In this document: positions 54,320-61,642 of the stretch, one piece after another
Layout of the letters: every line of letters starts with the position of its first letter
Position numbering within the stretch: the stretch's first letter is position 1
Assembly: GCF_011759505.1 (NCBI RefSeq)
Contig: NZ_JAAOYO010000004.1
Span: 434,001 to 498,000, forward strand
DNA length: 64,000 nucleotides
DNA from: Curtobacterium salicis
GTDB taxonomy: Bacteria > Actinomycetota > Actinomycetes > Actinomycetales > Microbacteriaceae
Direction of reading: 5' to 3'
Notes under the pieces: model-generated
Told to the model about the DNA's origin: nothing
Database searches by the model: none
The model's input: only the letters and a program-made list of their open reading frames with translations
Made by a program: the position numbers and the translations under genes

Positions 54320-56263
54320 GTGGGACTGCTCGACATCTTCCGCGGCAGCCGACTGCCCGTCGACGAGGTCGCTCCGAACGGGGTTCCCGTCGAGTGGCGG
54401 GGCCAGTGGTTCGACCAGGTGATGGGCTTCTCGGTCGAGAAGCTGTGGGAGACGCAGCCGGCCCTTCGCACGGTCGTCACCTTCCGGGCCAGGAACGTCG
54501 CGCAGCTCGGCCTGCATGCGTTCGAGCGTCTCGCTGACGGGGGCCGTGACCGGCTCCGCGACGACCCGCTCGCGCAGCTCATCAAGCAGCCGAACGCGGA
54601 CCAGACGGCGTACGAGCTGCTCTACGAGCTGGTCGCTGCGCTGGATCTCTACGACGAGGCGTACTGGGTCGTGGGGGAGTCGGACACCCCGTCCGGGTTC
54701 GAGATCCGGTCGATACCGTCGGGTTGGGTCACGGGTGTCAGGGGCGGCACGTTTTGGCGGCCTGACGCGTACATCGTGTCCCCGCCGGGGAAGCCGATGT
54801 TCGAGGTCAAGGCCGAGCAGACGATCGTGTTCCACGGCTGGTCGCCGCTGTCCGGCACGCGGGGCACCTCCCCGGTGAAGGCGCTCCGGCAGACGCTGGC
54901 GGAGCAGATCAACGCGCAGGAGTACCGCCTGCAGGTGTGGCAGCGCGGCGGCCGCGCTGGGACCGTGGTGACACGGCCTCAGGGTGCAACGTGGACGCAG
55001 GAGGCGCAGAACCGCTTCATGGCGGCGCTGAAGGAGCGGTTCACCGGGTCCGGTTCGGAAGCCGGCGGCCCGCTCCTGCTGCAGGACGGCATGACGATCG
55101 AACAGCCTGGCTTCTCGGCGAAGGACAACCAGTTCATCGACGCCGCGAAGCTGTCGATCGCGACGGTCGCGTCGGTCTACCACGTGAACCCCACGATGAT
55201 CGGGCAGCTCGACAACGCGAACTTCTCGAACGTCCGCGAGTTCCGCCGCATGTTGTACACGGAGACGCTCGGCCCGCTGCTGGCGCAGATCCAGGACCGG
55301 GTGAACGCGTTCCTGGTGCCCCGCATCACGGACCGGGCGACCGCGTACCTCGAGTTCAACATCGGCGAGAAGCTCCGCGGCTCGTTCGAGGAGCAGGCCG
55401 CGGTTACCTCGACGGCGACAGGCGCGCCGTGGATGACTCGCAACGAGGCGCGGGCGCTAAACAACCTGCCTTCGGTCGACGGCGCGGACGAGCTGATCGT
55501 CCCGCTGAACGTCATCGAGGGCGGTCAGGCGTCACCGCAGGACGGTGGGGCTGCGTCTGGGACGCAGTCGGGGCCACGGCGCCCTGCGAAGCGCTCTCCG
55601 CTGCTGCTGAAGGAGCGGGCGACGCCGAAGCAGGTCAACACCGTGCGGGACGTGTTCGCCGCGTTCTTCGACCGGCAGGCGCGCGCAGTGCTGTCGGCTC
55701 TCGGCGCGAAGGCCGACAGCTGGTGGGACGAGGAGCGGTGGGTCAAGGAACTCTCCGCCGACCTCCTCGCCGCCGGCACACCGTTGACGGTCGACGCAGC
55801 GCGGAAGACGCTCGAGGACGCCGGCATCGACCCGGACACCTACGACGTCGACCGCACCGTGAACTACCTGAAGGCCGTCGCGACGAACACGGCGACCCGG
55901 GTCAACAAGGCGACGAAGGAGCAGCTCGACGCTGCCCTCGACGACGACGACCCGGACGCCGCTGACCACGTGTTCGACGTGGCTGCCGACTCCCGGGCTG
56001 ATCAGTCCGGCCTGACGTACGCGACGGCCCTCGCTGGCTTCGCGACCGTCGAGGCGGTGCACCAGTCCGGCGGGTCCGGTGCGACCAAGACGTGGATCGT
56101 CACGTCCGGGAAGCCGCGCGCCGCGCACGCCGCGATGAACGGCGAGACCGTCCCCTACGACGACTCGTTCTCCAACGGTGCCGCCTGGCCGGGCGACGCT
56201 TCCGCTCTCGACGTCGACGACATCGCCGGCTGCACGTGCGATGTGCAGATCGACTTTCCCTGA
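54320..56263 (+). CDS. Portal protein fused to a MuF-like domain
   Basis: This 647-residue protein has an HK97-type portal in residues 1-400 (DDPLAQLIKQPNADQTAYEL; YRLQVWQRGGRAGTVV; MIGQLDNANFSN) and a C-terminal MuF/head-morphogenesis domain in about 430-647 ending WIVTSGKPRAAHAAMNGET and AGCTCDVQIDFP. These are commonly separate genes, so this is a fusion. The GTG at 54320 was preferred because GGAGGT lies 4 bases before it; an ATG at 54308 is possible. Confidence 0.9.
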   Translation: MGLLDIFRGSRLPVDEVAPNGVPVEWRGQWFDQVMGFSVEKLWETQPALRTVVTFRARNVAQLGLHAFERLADGGRDRLRDDPLAQLIKQPNADQTAYELLYELVAALDLYDEAYWVVGESDTPSGFEIRSIPSGWVTGVRGGTFWRPDAYIVSPPGKPMFEVKAEQTIVFHGWSPLSGTRGTSPVKALRQTLAEQINAQEYRLQVWQRGGRAGTVVTRPQGATWTQEAQNRFMAALKERFTGSGSEAGGPLLLQDGMTIEQPGFSAKDNQFIDAAKLSIATVASVYHVNPTMIGQLDNANFSNVREFRRMLYTETLGPLLAQIQDRVNAFLVPRITDRATAYLEFNIGEKLRGSFEEQAAVTSTATGAPWMTRNEARALNNLPSVDGADELIVPLNVIEGGQASPQDGGAASGTQSGPRRPAKRSPLLLKERATPKQVNTVRDVFAAFFDRQARAVLSALGAKADSWWDEERWVKELSADLLAAGTPLTVDAARKTLEDAGIDPDTYDVDRTVNYLKAVATNTATRVNKATKEQLDAALDDDDPDAADHVFDVAADSRADQSGLTYATALAGFATVEAVHQSGGSGATKTWIVTSGKPRAAHAAMNGETVPYDDSFSNGAAWPGDASALDVDDIAGCTCDVQIDFP

Positions 56264-56272
56264 GGAGGGACG

Positions 56273-57076
56273 ATGACCACCATCAAGACGGCCCCCCTGC
56301 GGGGCGTGAAGGCAGGACCGGAGGACGGGCTCGCCGAGGGCGAGTTCCTCGTGTACCCGTCCACGTTCACCCGCACCCCGGACTCGTACGGCGACGTCGT
56401 CGCGAAGGGCGCGTTCACCGACACCATCACCGAGTGGAAGGAGTCGGGGAACGTCCTCCCGGGCCTGTACGGGCACCGGCTCGACGACCCCGACTTCTAC
56501 GTCGCGTCCGCCACAGACCAGGGCGAGGACGAACACGGCTGGTGGGTGAAGGGCGTGTTCGACCTCGAGTCCCCGAAGGGCGCTCAGGTCTACCGACTCG
56601 TGAAGGGCCGCCGGCTGACGCAGCTGTCGTTCGCGTTCGACGTCCTCGACGAGGGGTCGGTCGAGCTCGACGGGGGCGAGAAGGCCAACGAGCTGCGGAA
56701 GCTCAAGGTCTACGAGTTCTCGTTCGTGCCGATCGGCGCGAACCAGGACACCAGCGTCGTCGCCGTGAAGGCCGCCGCCGATCGCCTCTTCACCGAGGTG
56801 AAGGCGGGTCGAGTGTTCTCCGCGAAGAACGAAGACGAACTCCGCACCGTGCTGACGTCGCTCGACGACGCCCGCGCCGGTGTCACCAAGCTCCTCGCCG
56901 AGCTCGACGACCCGTCCGCTGAGGACGACCCGTCGGGCGACGGCGGGGGAACCGAAAGCGAAGCCAGCGCCGGCCCGGCCAAGGACGAGGAGCCCTCCGG
57001 GGCCAAGTCCGAGGAGCCCATCCGAGCGTCCGTGGAGCTGCTCAAGATCCGCATCAACATGGAAGGAGCCCACTGA
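56273..57076 (+). CDS. HK97 family prohead protease
   Basis: This 267-residue protein has the U35-type fold (EGEFLVYPSTFTRTPDSYGD; LPGLYGHRLDDPDFYVAS; LTQLSFAFDVLDE), with the His and Ser of the catalytic set visible. An acidic C-terminal tail may act in scaffolding. Stop overlaps the capsid start by 1 bp. Confidence 0.9.
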   Translation: MTTIKTAPLRGVKAGPEDGLAEGEFLVYPSTFTRTPDSYGDVVAKGAFTDTITEWKESGNVLPGLYGHRLDDPDFYVASATDQGEDEHGWWVKGVFDLESPKGAQVYRLVKGRRLTQLSFAFDVLDEGSVELDGGEKANELRKLKVYEFSFVPIGANQDTSVVAVKAAADRLFTEVKAGRVFSAKNEDELRTVLTSLDDARAGVTKLLAELDDPSAEDDPSGDGGGTESEASAGPAKDEEPSGAKSEEPIRASVELLKIRINMEGAH

Positions 57077-58293
57077 TGGGCACCACGCTGAAGGAGCAGC
57101 TGAGCGCCGCGCGCAAGGCTGCATCCGACTACATCAAGGGCCTCGAGGTCGACGGCCACGAGATCACCGAGGACGAGCTCGGCGAGGCGCGCAAGAAGTC
57201 GGACCTCGTGACCGAGCTCGCCGGGAAGGTGGAGCGGCAGAAGGGCCTCTCCGACCTCACCGCCGGTCTCACCGGTGCCGTCGAGGACGTCCCTGAGGGC
57301 CGCCCCGCGAAGTCGCTCGGCGAGCACTTCGTCAAGTCGGTCGGCGAGACCATCGCTCGCCAGAAGTCCGAGGGGCGCCGCGTGTCGGCGCAGTCCTCGG
57401 AGTACAAGGCGGCGACGGACGTGCACATCACGCCCGGTCCGCTGGCGCCGGCGCTGCTCCAGGTCGACACGAACATCGTCACCGGTGTCCGTCGTCGCCT
57501 GACGGTCGCGGACCTCCTCGGCTCGGAGACGATCTCCGGCACGGCGCTGACGTACTTCGTGGAGGGCGCGCTCGAGGCCGGCGACTTCGGGATCGTCGCG
57601 GAGAACGGCCAGAAGCCGCAGCTCCACTTCGGCGACCCGGTGGCGGTCACCGAGGCGCTGAAGAAGATCGCGGCGTTCATCAAGGAGTCCGACGAGCTCG
57701 GCGAGGACCTGCCGTTCCTGAAGTCCGCGATCGACGGCCGGCTGCTGTACCAGCTGGGCCTGTTCGAGGAGAACCAGCTCCTCAACGGTTCCGGCACCGG
57801 CACGAACATCCGTGGCCTGCTGAACCGTTCGGGCATCCAGACGCTCACGTCGGCCTCGGCTGACGCGAACGCTGACACCCTGTTCCGAGCGATCACGGCC
57901 ACGGCGCTGAACTCCGGTCTGGACGCAGACGGCATCATCATCAACCCGGCTGACTACCAGGCGCTGCGCCTGTCGAAGGACGCGAACGGCCAGTACTTCG
58001 GCGGTGGGTTCTTCACCGGCCAGTACGGCAACGGGACGATCCAGGAGCAGCCGCCGCTGTGGGGTCTCCGGACGGTCGTCACGCCCGCCATCGCGGCCGG
58101 CACGACGCTGGTCGGCGCGTTCGCGCAGTCGGGTTCGGTCATCCGCAAGGGCGGCGTCGCGGTCGAGGCCACGAACACCAACGAGGACGACTTCACCAAC
58201 AACCGGATCACGATCCGCGCGGAGGAGCGTCTGCTCCTCGCCGTGCGCCGTCCGTCCGGCCTCGTGAAGGTCACCCTCGGCGCTGCGGCGTAG
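57076..58293 (+). CDS. Major capsid protein, HK97 fold
   Basis: This 405-residue protein has an N-terminal helical delta domain (about 1-110, cleaved by the protease in relatives) followed by the HK97 coat (ITPGPLAPALLQVDTNIVTG; FFTGQYGNGTIQEQPPLWGL; NNRITIRAEERLLLAVRRP). It forms the icosahedral shell. A stable hairpin follows the stop. Confidence 0.93.
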   Translation: MGTTLKEQLSAARKAASDYIKGLEVDGHEITEDELGEARKKSDLVTELAGKVERQKGLSDLTAGLTGAVEDVPEGRPAKSLGEHFVKSVGETIARQKSEGRRVSAQSSEYKAATDVHITPGPLAPALLQVDTNIVTGVRRRLTVADLLGSETISGTALTYFVEGALEAGDFGIVAENGQKPQLHFGDPVAVTEALKKIAAFIKESDELGEDLPFLKSAIDGRLLYQLGLFEENQLLNGSGTGTNIRGLLNRSGIQTLTSASADANADTLFRAITATALNSGLDADGIIINPADYQALRLSKDANGQYFGGGFFTGQYGNGTIQEQPPLWGLRTVVTPAIAAGTTLVGAFAQSGSVIRKGGVAVEATNTNEDDFTNNRITIRAEERLLLAVRRPSGLVKVTLGAAA

Positions 58294-58302
58294 CACCCAC
58301 CG

Positions 58303-58332
58303 GCGGGCGCGACCCTACGGGGTCGCGCCCGC
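58303..58332 (+). terminator. UNCG hairpin after the capsid gene
   Basis: Perfect 13-bp arms beginning GCGGGCGCGACCC close on a TACG tetraloop (C(UACG)G in RNA). No U-tract. It could act as an attenuator or mRNA-end stabiliser and limit transcription of downstream head-tail genes. Confidence 0.65.
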
Positions 58333-58363
58333 TCCTACCCCTGCTCACGGAAGGAGCATCCGC

Positions 58364-58525
58364 ATGGCGGACAAGCTGAAGACCTACCGAGTCGGCAACA
58401 CCAACTGGCAGTACATCGAGGGCGAGCAGCCCGAAGGTGCCGTCGAGGTCGACGAGAAGTCGAAGACCCCGGCGAACAAGGCGCGAACGTCGGCCAACAA
58501 GGCCGTCGAGCCCGACACGAAGTAG
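58364..58525 (+). CDS. Small capsid-adjacent protein
   Basis: This 53-residue protein (start MADKLKTYRVGNTNW, Lys/Ala-rich end) has GGAAGGAG 7 bases upstream of its ATG and ends 8 bp before the next gene. Such short genes often follow the capsid gene in siphoviruses and may be head accessories. Function unknown. Confidence 0.7.
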   Translation: MADKLKTYRVGNTNWQYIEGEQPEGAVEVDEKSKTPANKARTSANKAVEPDTK

Positions 58526-58533
58526 GAGGCACC

Positions 58534-59112
58534 GTGGCCGACGACACCACCCCGCAGCCGTTCGCGTTCGCGTCCGCCGAGCAGATGGAGGAGCGCACCG
58601 AGGGGGCGATCCCGAAGGACCGCCCGTTCCTCGCCACCGCGCTCGCCGTCGCGACGCAGATGATCCGCGACCACTGCGGGTGGGTCGTCGGCCCGGTCGC
58701 CACCGACACGCTCTTCCTGGACGGGCCCGGCTCACGCCTGCTCGTCCTCCCCACGCTCCGCATCGTCGAGGTCACCGCCATCCGGCAGTCCGGGCAGCCC
58801 CTCGACTCGACCAGCTACCGCGTCTCGCGCAGCACCGGCATGATCCGGTCCGCGACGCCGTTGTCCGCCGAGTTCGGTGCGATCGAGGTCGACCTTCGGC
58901 ACGGGTACGACCCGGTGCCGGAACCGATCGTCGACCTGACGCTGCAGATGGCCGCCCGGGCCCTCGGATCACCGCTCGGCGTCGTCCGTGAGCAGACCCT
59001 CGTCGCGAACGTCACCTGGTCGACGACGGCTGCCGGCGTCGCCGGCGGCACGGTGATCCTCGAGCACGAGCTCGCGGCCCTCGCCCCGTACACGCTGGGT
59101 CCGCTCCCGTGA
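58534..59112 (+). CDS. Head-tail connector protein
   Basis: This 192-residue protein has a helical N-terminal part, GSRLLVLPTLRIVEVTAI (the gp6-like connector block) and a helical EPIVDLTLQMAARALGSP. It attaches to the portal to begin the neck. GTG start with AGGAGG upstream. Assignment rests on position and the connector block. Confidence 0.8.
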   Translation: MADDTTPQPFAFASAEQMEERTEGAIPKDRPFLATALAVATQMIRDHCGWVVGPVATDTLFLDGPGSRLLVLPTLRIVEVTAIRQSGQPLDSTSYRVSRSTGMIRSATPLSAEFGAIEVDLRHGYDPVPEPIVDLTLQMAARALGSPLGVVREQTLVANVTWSTTAAGVAGGTVILEHELAALAPYTLGPLP

Positions 59113-59447
59113 CGGCGTCGTTCGCCCGCGAGACGATCACCCGACTCCGGTACCCGACCCGCTCCGATCACGGCGTCGACGTCCCCGACTACCGAGCGAC
59201 CGCCGGCGAGCTGCCGATCGGTCGGTGCTGGCTCGAACCGGCCCTGTCGCAGGAGTCCAACGACGGCCGCCTCGCGGTGTCCACCGGCTGGACCGTCGCC
59301 GCGCCGAAGGGCGCAGACGTCGTCTCCACGGACCATGTCCGCTACGAGGGCGTCGAGTACGAGGTGCTCGGCGACCCGCAGCGCGTGAAGTCCCCGACCG
59401 GCGCCCTGGACACCGTCCGCATCGTCTTGCAGCGCTGGGAGGGCTGA
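59109..59447 (+). CDS. Head closure / stopper protein
   Basis: This 112-residue beta-rich protein (RLRYPTRSDHGVDVPDYRAT; VRYEGVEYEVLGDPQRVKSP) matches head-closure proteins by position and by the family pattern. Overlaps both neighbours. Confidence 0.75.
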   Translation: MTASFARETITRLRYPTRSDHGVDVPDYRATAGELPIGRCWLEPALSQESNDGRLAVSTGWTVAAPKGADVVSTDHVRYEGVEYEVLGDPQRVKSPTGALDTVRIVLQRWEG

Positions 59448-59704
59448 TGGCCGGCAGCATCCGTGTCGAGCTGAACTCCGCCGGCGTCGTCGCCCTCCTG
59501 CAGTCCGAGGAGATCAAGGCGGAGCTGCTGCGCCGTGGCGAAGCGATCCAGGCGGCGGCAGGTGGCGCGCCTGACTTCGACGTGATCGCCGTGACGGGCC
59601 GTCAGCGTGCCGCCGTGTACGTCGCGACCGCGAGTGTCCAGGGCATGCTCGCCGAGGCCACCGACCGCACGCTCACGCGAGCTCTCGACGCGGGGAGGAG
59701 CTGA
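59447..59704 (+). CDS. HK97 gp10-like neck protein
   Basis: This 85-residue protein (IRVELNSAGVVALLQSEEIK and an RAAVYVATAS core) fits the small tail-completion/neck protein of HK97-type phages. 1-bp overlap with the gene before it. Confidence 0.65.
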   Translation: MAGSIRVELNSAGVVALLQSEEIKAELLRRGEAIQAAAGGAPDFDVIAVTGRQRAAVYVATASVQGMLAEATDRTLTRALDAGRS

Positions 59705-59705
59705 C

Positions 59706-60125
59706 GTGTCTGATCTGATCGTCTTCCCCGACGTCGAGCAGGAAGCCGGCGACCATCTCACTGCCGCGTTCGCAGCGTCGGAGGCGTTCTCCGACGTCCG
59801 GGCGGCCGGGCGCATCCCGTCGCGCCGACCGCGCCGGTTCGTCCGTCTCCGGGCGACGGGCGGTCAGCAGCTCACCATCAACGTCGACCAGCCGACGCTC
59901 GTCGTCGAGGGCTACGCGGACACGGACACGGACGCTGCCGAGATCACGAACCTCGCCGTCGCGATCCTCATGCAGGCCGGACGCGACCGGCAGCTCGGCC
60001 GCGCCGCGGTCGTCTCCCCGGGCGTCGCCGTCATCGGCCGCCCCCAGAACCTGCCGGACCCGCTCACCGAGCAGGCCCGGTACACCGCGACCATCACGGT
60101 CGCTCTACGCGGGTCCCGCGCGTAG
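59706..60125 (+). CDS. Tail terminator protein
   Basis: This 139-residue protein (LIVFPDVEQEAGDHLTAAFA; PTLVVEGYADTDTDAAEITN; ARYTATITVALRG) fits the tail terminator that caps the tail tube. GTG start. A hairpin follows. Confidence 0.75.
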   Translation: MSDLIVFPDVEQEAGDHLTAAFAASEAFSDVRAAGRIPSRRPRRFVRLRATGGQQLTINVDQPTLVVEGYADTDTDAAEITNLAVAILMQAGRDRQLGRAAVVSPGVAVIGRPQNLPDPLTEQARYTATITVALRGSRA

Positions 60126-60142
60126 CACCACCCAACCGAACC

Positions 60143-60161
60143 GGCCGCCGACTTGGCGGCC
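60143..60161 (+). terminator. Hairpin between tail terminator and major tail genes
   Basis: GGCCGCC and GGCGGCC with a 5-base loop GACTT, then TCTTC; a compact terminator or attenuator. Confidence 0.6.
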
Positions 60162-60189
60162 TCTTCATGCTGCCCGGGAAGGGGCCCTC

Positions 60190-60783
60190 ATGACGAACTC
60201 CGCCTTCAATGTCGTCAACGGCACGCCGGCCGCCACCGGCGGCGTGCTGTACGCACCACTCAAGACGGCGATGCCCGGCACCGCGGTCACCGCCATCCCC
60301 GACGGCTTCACCTCCGGCGGGTACGTGTCCGAGGACGGGCTCACGAAGTCCGAGTCGCGCGACACGAACTCGATCAAGGACTGGTCGGGCCTGACCGTCA
60401 AGAAGTCCCAGACCGGCTACGAGGCGACGTTCCAGTTCGCGTTCCTCGAGTACCTGTCCGAGCACGGCGCGAAGGTCATCTACGGCGCCGACGCGGTCGT
60501 GGTCACCCCGGCGACGTCGTCGCACGGCACGCAGATGCGTGTCGCGGTGAAGGGCAAGGCGTCCCCGCACCTCGCGTGGATCTTCGACATGGCCGACGGT
60601 GACGCGGTCATCAAGATCCTCGTCCCGGACGGGCAGGTCTCCGAGACCGACGACACCGTCTTCGGCAACTCGGACGCCGCCGGCCGCGGCGTGACCCTGA
60701 CGGCCTTCCCCGACGAGGACGGCGTCTTCTTCTACGAGCTCACCGACGACGGCCTCAAGGTCGGCGCGACGACCGGCTCGTAG
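60190..60783 (+). CDS. Major tail protein
   Basis: This 197-residue beta-rich protein (TSGGYVSEDGLTKSESRD; GYEATFQFAFLEYLSEHG; LTAFPDEDGVFFYELTDDG) has the hallmark of the tail-tube protein and sits before the chaperone pair. A hairpin follows. GGAAGGGG is the ribosome-binding site. Confidence 0.85.
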   Translation: MTNSAFNVVNGTPAATGGVLYAPLKTAMPGTAVTAIPDGFTSGGYVSEDGLTKSESRDTNSIKDWSGLTVKKSQTGYEATFQFAFLEYLSEHGAKVIYGADAVVVTPATSSHGTQMRVAVKGKASPHLAWIFDMADGDAVIKILVPDGQVSETDDTVFGNSDAAGRGVTLTAFPDEDGVFFYELTDDGLKVGATTGS

Positions 60784-60791
60784 CCAGACCA

Positions 60792-60826
60792 GCGGGTCGG
60801 GGAAACCGGGACTCGCCCCGGCCCGC
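60792..60826 (+). terminator. Hairpin after the major tail gene
   Basis: An 11-bp stem (GCGGGTCGGGG with CCCCGGCCCGC, one G-T pair) and a 13-base loop follows the stop by 8 bases. No U-tract. Likely dosage control of downstream tail genes. Confidence 0.6.
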
Positions 60827-60863
60827 TGCCACACCCCCAGAGTCCCGATCGAAGGAGTCCCGC

Positions 60864-61274
60864 ATGCCGTACCAGGTCCCCGCCTCGAAGGCGTCGATCA
60901 AGCAGAACCAGTTCGAGTTCAAGATGCCGGCGGGCAAGGTCGCCGACGTCGCCGCCGCGAAGAAGGCGGACCCCGCGCTCTTCGAGGAGTTCGAAGCCGC
61001 CCGGAAGAAGTGGGAAGCGCACGTCGCCCAGTTCGAGAAGGCCGACACCCGCACCTACTCGATCCCGAAGATGCAGTTCCTCCGCCCGAACCTCGTCGAC
61101 AAGATCGACCCCGAGGCACCGAAGGTCGACGTCGTCCGCGACCTCCTCGAGCACTACCACCCGGGCTTCTGGGACCGGTTCGACGACATGTCCCAGGCGC
61201 TCGGCTTCTTCGAGGCGTGGCAGGCCGCATCGGGCACCGAGCTGGGGGAATCCTCGGCCTCCACCGACTCCTAA
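60864..61274 (+). CDS. Tail assembly chaperone, G-type (short form)
   Basis: This 136-residue acidic, Lys/Glu-rich helical protein (ADVAAAKKADPALFEEFEAA) comes between the major tail gene and the tape measure. GAAGGAG precedes the ATG. Close to the end is GGGGGAA, from which a -1 slip joins the next frame (see the following entry). Confidence 0.85.
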   Translation: MPYQVPASKASIKQNQFEFKMPAGKVADVAAAKKADPALFEEFEAARKKWEAHVAQFEKADTRTYSIPKMQFLRPNLVDKIDPEAPKVDVVRDLLEHYHPGFWDRFDDMSQALGFFEAWQAASGTELGESSASTDS

Positions 61275-61630
61275 CCGGGGAGCACGGAGAGGCCGTCCGC
61301 TACGACCTGTTCATGGCCGGGCGATCCCTGGATGACCTGGGATCGTCCGGCTTCTCGTGGATGGACCTGCGCGCCTTCACCCGGTACGCACCACACACAT
61401 CCGCGTTCGCACGCTCCTACCACGGCGAGGCCGCGGCATGGGGGCCGACTGAGCACCTCCTCGCGACGCTCATCGACGTCGAGCAGATCGCGAACTGGCA
61501 GCGCGCCGGCAAGAAGGCCGGCCCCCGCCCGAAGCCGCTCCTCCGACCCGGGCAGCGGAAACGCATCGGCACCACGGTCCTGTCGCTCGACGCGATGGAC
61601 AAGCTCCTGGGGTACTCGCCCCGTACCTGA
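60864..61630 (+). CDS. Tail assembly chaperone, GT-type fusion by -1 frameshift
   Basis: If ribosomes slip back one base at GGGGGAA (61244-61250), translation leaves frame 1 of the G-type gene, joins the downstream frame and continues to 61630, making a product of about 255 residues. The downstream part (YDLFMAGRSLDDLGSSGF...) is in a -1 frame to the first gene, lacks its own good start and ribosome-binding site, and is positioned as the T part of lambda-like G/GT pairs. The A-site change is GAA to GGA, so pairing after the slip is imperfect; efficiency unknown. Confidence 0.7.
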
Positions 61631-61642
61631 TCGGAGGCGACT

